A stretch of DNA of 8,219 nucleotides from contig JAILNY010000013.1 in assembly GCA_024691105.1 (NCBI GenBank), positions 1 to 8,219 on the forward strand, in the 5' to 3' direction. Positions 1 to 7,181 of the stretch are shown here, piece by piece. The position numbers and the translations under genes were made by a program. The notes under the pieces are model-generated. The model made no database searches, was not told the DNA's origin, and saw nothing but the letters and a program-made list of their open reading frames with translations. Positions within the stretch are counted from its first letter, which is position 1, and the number at the start of each line of letters is the position of its first letter. The DNA comes from Treponema sp. GTDB taxonomy: Bacteria > Spirochaetota > Spirochaetia > Treponematales > Treponemataceae.

Positions 1-2
1 TC

Positions 3-1496
3 CCGGCTATCGTTGCCATTGTTCTGGCACTTATCACAAAAGAAGTTTATTCTTCGCTTTTTATCGGTATTTTAATTGGTGGAATCTTTTTTGCAAGTTC
101 TGCCGCAACCGGCTTTACGCTCGGCGGCTTTTTTGACCATGTTATCAAAGACGGACTTATCGCACAGTTGTCAAATTCATACAACGCCGGTATATTGATC
201 TTTCTTGTAATGCTCGGCATTCTCGTAGTTCTGTTAAACAAAACCGGCGGATCTGCTGCCTTTGGAAAATGGGCAAAAACACACATCAAATCAAAACGCG
301 GCGCGCAGGCTGCGACAATCTTTTTAGGAATCCTCATCTTTATCGATGACTATTTTAACTGTCTTACAGTCGGCTCTGTCATGAAGCCGATTGCAGACAA
401 ACATAAAATCTCGCGCGAAAAGCTCGCATACCTTATCGACTCAACTGCAGCACCTGTCTGCATCATTGCACCAATCAGTTCATGGGCAGCGGCAGTCTCT
501 GGCTTTGTAAAAGAAGGCGAAAACGGCCTTGCACTTTTTGTAAGCGCAATTCCGTATAACTTTTATGCCATTCTTACAATTGTAATGCTTTTTTCCCTTA
601 TCATATTTAATATCGACTACGGTCCGATGAACGCTTTTGAAAAAGCCGCAGAACAGCTTTCAGATACAACAACAGAAGATGAAGTGCCAGAAAATCCAGC
701 TGCAAAACGAGCTCTTGTTATCGACCTTATAATTCCAATCGCGGTCTTAATCATAATGAGCGTTCTTGGAATGATTTATTCCGGCGGCTTTTTTGCAAAA
801 GACGGTGAAACTTATCTTAATTTTATTGCATCGTTTGCAGCAAGCGATGCTTCTGTTGGCCTTGTAATCGGTTCTGTTACGACACTCATTATCAGCGCAA
901 TCTATTTTATCTGCCGCCGTCTTGTTTCATTCTCGTCATGCATGGACTGTATTCCGGAAGGCTTTAAGGCAATGGTTCCTGCAATTTTGATTCTTGCCCT
1001 TGCATGGACATTAAAGGGAATGACAGAAAGCCTCGGTGCCAAAGAATTTGTAAGCGGTGTCGTTAGTAAAAGCGCTGGCGGCTTTAAGCTTTTCTTACCT
1101 TCAATCGTATTTATAATTGCCTGTGGTCTTGCATTTGCAACCGGAACTTCATGGGGAACATTCGGAATCCTTATTCCTATCTGTATCTCTGTATTCCCGG
1201 AAGCAGGAGACCCGCTCCACATAATTTCAATCTCTGCATGTATGGCAGGAGCCGTATGCGGTGACCACTGTTCTCCAATTTCAGACACAACGATTATGGC
1301 AAGTGCCGGCGCCCAGTGTAATCACGTAAAACACGTAAGCACTCAGCTGCCTTATGCTCTTACAATTGCCGCAATCTCATTTGTTTCTTATATCATCGCA
1401 GGTGTTGTACAAAACCCTGTAATTCCACTTATCTTTGGATTTGCCGCAGTAATCGTAACTTTGTTTATCATCAAAGCTCTGCGTGAAAAAGACTAG
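3..1496 (+). CDS. nhaC: NhaC-family Na+/H+ antiporter, 5' end outside window
   Basis: Inner membrane secondary transporter that would exchange Na+ for H+ for pH and sodium homeostasis. The frame is open from the left edge and ends with TAG; 497 residues are visible, and since the family is usually about 460-530 residues only a short N-terminal part is missing. A TTG at 168 is not the real start, because the reading upstream (ALITKEVYSSLFIGILIGG) is itself typical NhaC sequence. Family signatures, numbered from the first visible codon, are IDDYFN at 114-119, IDSTAAPVC then PISSW at about 145-161, GTSWGTFG near 382, and GDHCSPISDTT at 420-430 followed by HVSTQLPYAL. Many hydrophobic segments fit a polytopic protein. 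NhaC relatives include malate/lactate-coupled antiporters such as MleN, so the substrate pair is inferred, not seen. No partner gene is visible on this strand. Confidence 0.93.
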   Translation, partial: PAIVAIVLALITKEVYSSLFIGILIGGIFFASSAATGFTLGGFFDHVIKDGLIAQLSNSYNAGILIFLVMLGILVVLLNKTGGSAAFGKWAKTHIKSKRGAQAATIFLGILIFIDDYFNCLTVGSVMKPIADKHKISREKLAYLIDSTAAPVCIIAPISSWAAAVSGFVKEGENGLALFVSAIPYNFYAILTIVMLFSLIIFNIDYGPMNAFEKAAEQLSDTTTEDEVPENPAAKRALVIDLIIPIAVLIIMSVLGMIYSGGFFAKDGETYLNFIASFAASDASVGLVIGSVTTLIISAIYFICRRLVSFSSCMDCIPEGFKAMVPAILILALAWTLKGMTESLGAKEFVSGVVSKSAGGFKLFLPSIVFIIACGLAFATGTSWGTFGILIPICISVFPEAGDPLHIISISACMAGAVCGDHCSPISDTTIMASAGAQCNHVKHVSTQLPYALTIAAISFVSYIIAGVVQNPVIPLIFGFAAVIVTLFIIKALREKD

Positions 1497-1499
1497 AAA

Positions 1500-1583
1500 C
1501 GCAAGCCGCTCACATCGCGGCGAACGAACACTGCGGGTCACTATGCGCGACCCGCGGTCTGTTTGCAGCAGTCGCAACTTGCG
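1500..1583. repeat. GC-rich palindromic segment in the convergent intergenic gap
   Basis: The gap between the antiporter stop (1496) and the stop of the minus-strand radical SAM gene (1596) is almost wholly made of inverted repeats. GCCGC at 1505-1509 pairs with GCGGC at 1517-1521. GCGGGTC at 1533-1539 pairs with GACCCGC at 1549-1555. An outer pair, CGCAAG at 1500-1505 and CTTGCG at 1578-1583, encloses both. By hand count 54 of 84 bases are G or C, well above the flanking genes. It could act as a bidirectional terminator for the two converging genes, but no clear T-run follows either hairpin. The nested layout also fits a small dispersed REP-like element. No second copy is present in this window, so repeat status is inferred. 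Confidence 0.45.
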
Positions 1584-1595
1584 CACCGCTACACG

Positions 1596-2603
1596 TTATT
1601 TAAGATAAGCGCGAAGATCATTCATGACTTTGCGCTTATTTTTTATCCACTCTGGCGCAATCAGAATATTTTTTGGACCATCTCCTGTCAATCGATGTAT
1701 TACAATTTTCGGTGGAATTTTATTAAGCGCCTTTTTCAAAAGTGCAAAATATTCATCCTGTTCTAAAACGCGCACCTTACCCGCCGCATATTCATCGGCC
1801 AATCTTGTTCCCTGCAAAACATTCAGTACCTGAATCTTTAGACCATCAGTTCCGCAGTCCACGGCATACTGCACGCTATCAAGCATCTCGCGCTCGCTCT
1901 CCTCGGGGAGCCCAAAAATCAAATGCGTTACAATGTGAATATCTTTATTCGCGGCCTTTATGCGTGCGATTGCGCTTTCATATTCCTGATTATCGTAGCA
2001 GCGGTTTATGGATTTTGCAGTCCGCTCGCAGCTCGTCTGAAGCCCAAACTCAATCGAAAAATGTTTTCTGCTGTATCCCGTCCGCCCGACTGATTGCGCG
2101 TCATCTGGAGCCGCGCGACCAAGCGACTCATCGCCGCCCGTCAGTTGAGAGCGCCCCACCGCAAACTCACACTCCGCGAGATAGGCTATCTTTTTTAATA
2201 TCGATTCACTCAGACAATCAGGGCGCGTCGCAATTGCAATCCCCGCAATATCCGGGCATTCCAGAGCCTCGCGGAACTTGCCTATAAGTCTATCCTCTTC
2301 TGCCTCGGTCCTTGCATAAGTGTTAGTAAAGTTCTGAAAATACGCAATGTAGTTTGCGGCCGCAGGGTCGGCGCCTTTCATTTTGGATGCTACAAGGAGT
2401 TTTGCTTTTTCTATCTGAGCGGTAACAGAAAGGTGTCTGTCGGCTGCAAACTCGCCCGAGCCCGCTCCGCTGCAGAATATACAGCCGTCATAGGACTTGG
2501 TTCCGTCGCGGGTCGGGCAGGTACAAGCTGCATCTAATGTCAGCTTGTACACCTTGTGTCCGAATATCGATTTGTAATACTGGTCTACAGAATAATAGTT
2601 CAT
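1596..2603 (-). CDS. Radical SAM protein, YtqA/YhcC (TIGR01212) family
   Basis: A 335-residue cytoplasmic iron-sulfur protein. The cluster-binding cysteines are C29, C41 and C44 (CPTRDG...GCIFC), with the wide CX11CX2C spacing of this family instead of CX3CX2C. Other family blocks follow: ATRPDCL, EFGLQT (185-190), THLIFGLPEE, GTDGLKIQVLNVLQGT, HRLTGDG (303-309) and a final LIAPEW...NK. The reaction is not certain; related proteins are annotated only as radical SAM enzymes. The ATG at 2603 is chosen because MNYYSVDQYYKSIFGHKVYKL matches the usual family N-terminus. A longer reading from a TTG at 2678 would overlap the upstream gene and add an unrelated peptide. The chosen start has only a weak GGGA about 12 bases upstream, inside the 3' arm of a hairpin, so translation may be weak or structure-dependent. 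Residues about 148-180 look like an in-frame insertion (listed separately). Confidence 0.9.
   Translation of the reverse strand: MNYYSVDQYYKSIFGHKVYKLTLDAACTCPTRDGTKSYDGCIFCSGAGSGEFAADRHLSVTAQIEKAKLLVASKMKGADPAAANYIAYFQNFTNTYARTEAEEDRLIGKFREALECPDIAGIAIATRPDCLSESILKKIAYLAECEFAVGRSQLTGGDESLGRAAPDDAQSVGRTGYSRKHFSIEFGLQTSCERTAKSINRCYDNQEYESAIARIKAANKDIHIVTHLIFGLPEESEREMLDSVQYAVDCGTDGLKIQVLNVLQGTRLADEYAAGKVRVLEQDEYFALLKKALNKIPPKIVIHRLTGDGPKNILIAPEWIKNKRKVMNDLRAYLK
2064..2162 (-). other. GC-rich in-frame insertion inside the radical SAM gene
   Basis: Codons about 148-180, from AVGRSQ to GYSRK, interrupt the family alignment between the helix after ATRPDCL and the strand reaching EFGLQT. From DC to GLQT this protein has 62 residues; from memory of E. 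coli YhcC the same interval is about 29. The inserted peptide is rich in Gly, Arg, Asp and Ser. Bases 2071-2160 are 61/90 G or C by hand count, clearly above the flanking codons. On the plus strand, CCGCCCG occurs at 2082-2088 and again at 2134-2140, each followed by a similar tail, giving imperfect direct repeats 52 bases apart. The reading frame stays open. The boundaries are approximate and the insertion call rests on remembered homologues. Confidence 0.55.
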
Positions 2604-2612
2604 ATATAATAA

Positions 2613-2636
2613 GGGTCCCGCTAAAAAGCAGGACCC
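2613..2636 (-). terminator. Hairpin terminator at the end of the efflux operon
   Basis: On the minus strand, GGGTCCTGCT and AGCGGGACCC form a ten-position stem with one mismatch and a four-base TTTT loop. It is followed by the AT-rich tail TTATTATAT. It lies 7 bases after the stop of the PII-like gene, so it fits a rho-independent terminator for the operon. The tail is not a pure T-run, and the radical SAM start codon is only 9 bases beyond the stem, so partial read-through or an attenuator-like role is possible. Confidence 0.6.
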
Positions 2637-2643
2637 ATAAAAC

Positions 2644-2946
2644 TTAGTGGCACTCAGCCGCAGAAATAAAACATGCAATTCCTTCTGCAGGATAATGCTC
2701 TCTTAATTTATCAACGATATCACAGATCTTTTTAGATTCTTCTTCGCTGCAATAAATTATCATCATTTCATTAAGCTGCGGCCAGATTGCATCTCCAAGC
2801 TTTGGATTAGAAAATCCAGCCCCCGTTACATTTGCAATCTTTGAATAATGATACGCAACTCTTTCTTCTCTGAATGCTTCAAAAAAGTCTTCTTCAACTG
2901 CCTGAGAATAAATCAGTTCAATACGAACCATCTTAGTTTTCTTCAT
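2644..2946 (-). CDS. PII-like (GlnB-fold) small protein at the end of the RND operon
   Basis: A 100-residue soluble protein with no signal peptide or membrane segment. The pattern is that of PII-like proteins: a beta strand at the start (VRIELIYS), a helix (EEDFFEAFREE), then a loop at about 39-58 with VTGAGFSNPKLGDAIWPQLN in place of the T-loop, a strand (MMIIYC), a second helix (EESKKICDIVDKLREHY) and EGIACFIS. Small PII-like proteins, for example DUF3240 types, are known at the ends of heavy-metal RND operons, which supports a role linked to the pump. Four cysteines (66, 75, 92, 99) and His33, His84 and His100 could bind a metal; that is inference. The start at 2946 is preferred over Met6 because GGAGGG sits 5 bases upstream. 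This makes a 14-base overlap with the permease gene and implies coupled translation. The family call comes from pattern and context only. Confidence 0.65.
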   Translation of the reverse strand: MKKTKMVRIELIYSQAVEEDFFEAFREERVAYHYSKIANVTGAGFSNPKLGDAIWPQLNEMMIIYCSEEESKKICDIVDKLREHYPAEGIACFISAAECH

Positions 2947-5900
2947 CTTTACCCTCCATTACAACAGTATCATCTTTCTTTGCAACAGAAATAACGCGTG
3001 CACTCTGTTTTTTGTCTTTTAGAATAAGCTTATTCTTTTTCTTTTCAAGCTTTGCCTTCTTCTTTTCAATTGCAAGCATGTCATAATTTCCTTCTCCGCG
3101 AAGGTCAGAAAGTTTATCAAGCTTTCTGTTAATCTTTTCAACCTTGCGTGCATTGCCAGAGTTAAAGATATAATACAACGAAGGCATTAAGAACAATGTC
3201 ATAACAGAACCAAATGTCAAACCACCCAATACAGTCATACTGATTGGCTGAATCATTTCTGTACCTTCACTCGGGAAAAACGACATCGGAATCAAAGAAA
3301 TTACAGTTGTCAATGTCGACATCAAAATCGGGCGAAGACGGCTGCGAGCAGCTTCTACACAGGCCTCAAACAATTCATAACCACGACGACGCAAAAGGTT
3401 TGTATAGTCTACAAGAACGATACCGTTGTTTACAATCATTCCGACAAGCATCAAGAAACCAAATACCGCAACCATTGAAATCTTCTGACCCGACAAAAGG
3501 TAAATCAAAACAACACCAATAAACGAAAGTGGAATTGTAAAGATAACGATGAACGGATCCTTAAATGATTCAAACTGGCTGGCCATAATCGTAAATACGA
3601 GAGCCGCCGCCATGATGATTACAACAGCAAAGTTGATTGCCGCTTCCAAAAAGTCTGCCTGGTCTCCAGAGAACGAAATCGTAACATTGTCGTCCTGTGG
3701 AATATTCTGCTTAATAAGAGATTCAACTTCAGTCTGAATCTTCTGGATCGAAAGTCCCTTCTTAGGGTTACATGTAATCTGTGTCATTCGAGCCTGTTCA
3801 TTACGCATAATGCTTACAGGAGAAGTAGATTCTTCGTAATGCGCAAATACCGAAAGAGGAATTCTTGCGCCCGATGATGATGTAACAAAGATACTGTCGA
3901 GGTCTGCAAGTTTTGCCTTGTCTTCTTCTGCAAGAGAAACAACAAGGTCAATGTCAGATCCATTATCCTCGTAACGTGTTGCAGTCTTACCATCGATATT
4001 TGCCTTAATCTCTGAACCGACTGTATAAACATTCAAGCCAAGACTGTACATCAAATCGCGGTCAAATACGATTTTTACTTCCGGCAAACCGTTTTCAAGG
4101 TTAGAAGAAACTTCATCAATCCAGTCCGTAGCCTTTTCCTTTAAAAGCTCTTCAACCTTTGCACTAACGTCAGCAAGCTTTTTCAAATCATCACAACGAA
4201 TGTCTACAACAAGACCAGACCCCATTCCGTCCTGTCTCTTACCAAACGCAATTTCAGCTCCTGGGAATTTTGACATATATGGTCTGAGCTTTTCCTTTGC
4301 AGAAGAAGCATTGTCATATCCTGCCTTACGATCTTTTTCGTCATAAAGCTTAATACGGATTGTCGCTGTATGAGTATCCGAAGCAGAACTCATCATTCCA
4401 CCGCCACCAATGTTTGAGCTCAAGTGTTTTATACCAACAATTTCCTGAGAAATAATTGATTCAAGTTCTTTTACAACTGTTTCTGTAACTTCAAGCTTTG
4501 TTCCCTTAGGCATGTTTACAGTAAGCGAAACGTTTGAACTTTCTGTCATCGGCATAAATACATAACCGATTTTGATAACAGTAAAGATACTTGCTACAAA
4601 CAATCCAAAAATCGCTGCAATCAAAATCTTTTTATGGCGCAAAGTTTTTGCAACTGCCTTTGAATAAACCATATCAAGCTTATCAAAGAAATGTCCAAGT
4701 GCTCTGTTAACACGACCTGTTTTTGTTCTGTCACTTGTGTTATCAACAATAAGATAGCTTGAAGACAAAACCGGAACAAGCGTAATCGCAACTACAAGAG
4801 AACACATCAAAGAAAAGACAATCGTTACAGCAAGGTCATCCAAAAGCTGTCCGATCATTCCCATCTTTGACTTAAGCATAATCATCGGAAGGAAGATACA
4901 AACCGTAGTCAATGTCGAAGAAGTAATAGCCGCAACCATTTCCTGCGAACCAAGAACAGCGGCAACCTTTGGCTTTGCATCCTTCTGACGGTAACTGTAA
5001 ATGTTTTCCAAAACTACAATCGAGTTATCTACAAGCATACCGACACCAATCAAAAGACCAGCAAGAGAGATCATGTTGATTGTCATCTTTCTAAGCCACA
5101 TCAAAACAAGAGTAACAAGAAGTGATACCGGAATAGAAATTGCAATAATCAATGTACTCTTTGCTGAGCGGAGGAATAAAATCAAAACCAAAATCGCAAG
5201 CAAAGCACCTTCGATTACAGATTTGATTACCGCATTAATTGTTGCTTCAATGTTATCTGTTGTATTCCATACTTCAACAATTTCTACATCCGAAGGAATT
5301 GTCTTTCTAAGTGTTTCAAGCTGCTTACGAACTTTCTTTGCAGACTGAACAGAGTTTTTACCACTCTGCTTTTGAATCATAATAGAAACACAAGGCTCGC
5401 CGTTCATGTAAGCAAGAGTTGTCTCTTTTTTATAACCTTCATAAACATCTGCAATGTCCTTAAGCTTTACAGTACGTACAAGAGGAACAGCTCCTGCTTC
5501 TGCAGCTGTAGTCTTCCAGGAAATAACTGTATTTTTAACATCTTCTACAGAAGTATATTTACCTGCAGACTGAATCGTATAGTTAATATCACCGCTTGTA
5601 ATAGAACCACCGGCACTCTGAACGTTCTGTGCACCGATTAACTGTGCGATACCAGAAATCGTAAGGTTATATGCTTCAAGTCGGTCGCGCGGAATATCAA
5701 CGCGGATACATTTCTGACGACCACCACTAATGTTTGCCGAAGCAACACCATCAATCTGTTCTATCTTTTTCTGAATTACATCTTCAGAAAGTTTTCTCAA
5801 TTCCTCTGGAGTACGGTTACCCTTTACGGCAAGACCCATGATAGGAATCATCGACGGGTCCATCTTAAACATTACCGGAGAATCCGCATCAGTCGGAAGA

Positions 5901-6253
5901 TATTTTCGGACAATATCAATCTTATCACGACAGCTGTTTACTGCTTCATCAAGATTAGTACCATAATTCATCTCAAGATAAATCAAGCTCGAACCAGTTG
6001 AAGACTGCGACTGCATTTTCTTAAGACCAGATACACCCGAAAGCGAACTTTCCAAAACTCGCGTTACACTCTGTTCAACTTCTTCAGGACCTGCATTTTC
6101 GTATGTTGTCTGAATCGCAATATACGGAAGTTCCATATCTGGAAACTGATCAATCGGCAAACTTAATGCTGCATAAATACCAAATGCAACAAAAAGAATG
6201 AATATCATTAAAACCGTTGTCGGTTTATTTACTGCTCTTTCTGAAAGTGACAT
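2933..6253 (-). CDS. RND efflux permease (AcrB/HAE-type inner membrane pump)
   Basis: The proton-driven inner membrane component of a tripartite efflux pump; 1106 residues, slightly longer than the usual 1020-1060. The two-fold RND layout is clear: TM1 at about 11-30, a large periplasmic loop, TM2-TM6 at about 342-500, TM7 at 542-561, a second periplasmic loop, and TM8-TM12 at about 873-1030. LPIDQFPD after TM1 is typical. In TM4, GMLVDNSIVVLEN gives a single acid, Asp409, with Asn410 where AcrB has Asp408. In TM10, VNNGIVLVDY puts Asn942 where AcrB has Lys940, so the proton relay differs from AcrB, as in many RND pumps of Bacteroidetes and Firmicutes. Residues about 1031-1106 form a long Lys/Glu-rich cytoplasmic tail. 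The start overlaps the adaptor stop (TAATG). Substrates (drugs, metals, lipids) cannot be read from sequence. Confidence 0.95.
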   Translation of the reverse strand: MSLSERAVNKPTTVLMIFILFVAFGIYAALSLPIDQFPDMELPYIAIQTTYENAGPEEVEQSVTRVLESSLSGVSGLKKMQSQSSTGSSLIYLEMNYGTNLDEAVNSCRDKIDIVRKYLPTDADSPVMFKMDPSMIPIMGLAVKGNRTPEELRKLSEDVIQKKIEQIDGVASANISGGRQKCIRVDIPRDRLEAYNLTISGIAQLIGAQNVQSAGGSITSGDINYTIQSAGKYTSVEDVKNTVISWKTTAAEAGAVPLVRTVKLKDIADVYEGYKKETTLAYMNGEPCVSIMIQKQSGKNSVQSAKKVRKQLETLRKTIPSDVEIVEVWNTTDNIEATINAVIKSVIEGALLAILVLILFLRSAKSTLIIAISIPVSLLVTLVLMWLRKMTINMISLAGLLIGVGMLVDNSIVVLENIYSYRQKDAKPKVAAVLGSQEMVAAITSSTLTTVCIFLPMIMLKSKMGMIGQLLDDLAVTIVFSLMCSLVVAITLVPVLSSSYLIVDNTSDRTKTGRVNRALGHFFDKLDMVYSKAVAKTLRHKKILIAAIFGLFVASIFTVIKIGYVFMPMTESSNVSLTVNMPKGTKLEVTETVVKELESIISQEIVGIKHLSSNIGGGGMMSSASDTHTATIRIKLYDEKDRKAGYDNASSAKEKLRPYMSKFPGAEIAFGKRQDGMGSGLVVDIRCDDLKKLADVSAKVEELLKEKATDWIDEVSSNLENGLPEVKIVFDRDLMYSLGLNVYTVGSEIKANIDGKTATRYEDNGSDIDLVVSLAEEDKAKLADLDSIFVTSSSGARIPLSVFAHYEESTSPVSIMRNEQARMTQITCNPKKGLSIQKIQTEVESLIKQNIPQDDNVTISFSGDQADFLEAAINFAVVIIMAAALVFTIMASQFESFKDPFIVIFTIPLSFIGVVLIYLLSGQKISMVAVFGFLMLVGMIVNNGIVLVDYTNLLRRRGYELFEACVEAARSRLRPILMSTLTTVISLIPMSFFPSEGTEMIQPISMTVLGGLTFGSVMTLFLMPSLYYIFNSGNARKVEKINRKLDKLSDLRGEGNYDMLAIEKKKAKLEKKKNKLILKDKKQSARVISVAKKDDTVVMEGKDEEN
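2952..2957 (-). promoter_or_regulatory. Ribosome binding site of the PII-like gene
   Basis: GGAGGG on the minus strand lies 5 bases before the ATG at 2946, inside the last codons of the permease gene. It decides the start in favour of Met1 over Met6 and indicates translation coupled to the permease. Confidence 0.75.
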
Positions 6254-7179
6254 TATTCACCTCTATTTTCGTCATTTGTAACAGCAACAACATTTACAAG
6301 TGACCCGTCACTCAACAATGTCTGTCCCTTTACAATTACAAGATCATCGCGTGTAACACCCTGCAAAATTTCCTGATAGTTATCAACACGAATACCAACC
6401 TTAACCGGAGACATAACAGCCTTTGTTTTATCTCCATCCTGTGCAACAATAAATACATAGTTTTCACCGTTACGTGTAATTACTGTTCCATAAGGAAGAA
6501 CTGTAACGTCGTTTTTATGTTCTGTTACAAGGTGAATTTTTGCGTACATACCGATTTTGATTTTTGAATCCTGCTTATCAATTGCAAGCTTGATATTCAT
6601 TGTGCGTGAAGAAGTATCAAGTACAGGACTTATCTCAGTAATATGTGCATCAAAAGTTTCGCCTGGATATGCGTTGAACGAAAGCTTTGCCTTCTGATTC
6701 ATTGCAATGCGCGATACAAAGCGTTCCGGAACCGAAGTTTCAATTTCAAGCTTTGAAGTACTTGCAATCTTTGCAACAATGCTCGACTGTGCAACACTTG
6801 TTCCAATTACACAAGGAAAGTAAACAACTGTTCCATCTACAGGAGAGCGAACAGGGCTTGCAGCATAAATCATACCAGGGCGGCTTGCATCAACTGCACA
6901 AAGCATCTGTCCCTTAGAAACACGCTGACCAACCTTTACATAAATCTGCGAAATTTTTCCGGCAGTATCAGGCATTACAGCAACAGAAGAAGCTGCATCA
7001 ACATCACCACCAAATTCAAGATAGTCATCAAGAGTTGTAGGAACAACCTTATATGCATTTACAGCAAATACAGCTTCTACATCGCCTTTACCCTTTTGAG
7101 CATCTTTCTTTGCGCATCCAGAAAAAAATGTAAGCGCACATACGCTGAGTGCAGCTACAAACAAACTGATTCTTTTCAT
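6253..7179 (-). CDS. RND periplasmic adaptor lipoprotein (HlyD/AcrA-type membrane fusion protein), hairpin-less
   Basis: The periplasmic subunit linking the inner membrane permease to the outer membrane factor; 308 residues. The N-terminus is a lipoprotein signal: MKRIS, a hydrophobic stretch, then FSGC with Cys22 as the lipidation site. Phe at -3 is outside the strict E. coli lipobox but acceptable in spirochetes. The two lipoyl half-motifs are at about 67-97 (AGKISQIYVKVGQRVSKGQ) and 108-138 (SPVRSPVDGTVVY...GTSVAQ). They are joined by only about 11 residues where AcrA-type adaptors carry a long coiled-coil hairpin. A beta-barrel domain (about 143-218, with ISPVLDTSSRTMNIKL) and a membrane-proximal domain (225-298) follow. 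It begins 2 bases after the TolC-like stop and its own stop overlaps the permease start. The short build recalls Borrelia BesA. Confidence 0.92.
   Translation of the reverse strand: MKRISLFVAALSVCALTFFSGCAKKDAQKGKGDVEAVFAVNAYKVVPTTLDDYLEFGGDVDAASSVAVMPDTAGKISQIYVKVGQRVSKGQMLCAVDASRPGMIYAASPVRSPVDGTVVYFPCVIGTSVAQSSIVAKIASTSKLEIETSVPERFVSRIAMNQKAKLSFNAYPGETFDAHITEISPVLDTSSRTMNIKLAIDKQDSKIKIGMYAKIHLVTEHKNDVTVLPYGTVITRNGENYVFIVAQDGDKTKAVMSPVKVGIRVDNYQEILQGVTRDDLVIVKGQTLLSDGSLVNVVAVTNDENRGE
6258..6264 (-). promoter_or_regulatory. Ribosome binding site of the RND permease
   Basis: AGAGGTG on the minus strand lies 4 bases before the permease ATG, within the last codons of the adaptor gene. Together with the TAATG stop-start overlap it supports translational coupling of adaptor and permease. 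Confidence 0.7.
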
Positions 7180-7181
7180 TT

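Noticed and set aside
168..170. TTG as the start of the NhaC-family gene
   Set aside because: The frame is open to the left edge and the upstream residues are typical NhaC membrane sequence, so the gene simply begins outside the window.
902..1288. A 128-codon minus-strand frame inside the antiporter gene
   Set aside because: It is a shadow of the antiporter reading frame, with no motif or plausible ribosome site.
1742..2287. A 181-codon open frame on the plus strand opposite the radical SAM gene
   Set aside because: It is low-complexity in composition (many Arg, Pro, Ser, His), has no recognisable motif, and lies wholly antisense to a gene with clear family signatures. The high GC of the inserted segment explains part of its length.
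2604..2678. Longer start (TTG at 2678) for the radical SAM gene
   Set aside because: The extra 25 residues run through the terminator hairpin and the end of the PII-like gene, and do not match the family N-terminus, whereas the ATG at 2603 does.
5001..5348. Plus-strand frames of about 60-115 codons opposite the permease gene
   Set aside because: They are antisense shadows of a well-supported permease. The apparent hydrophobic content mirrors transmembrane codons on the other strand.
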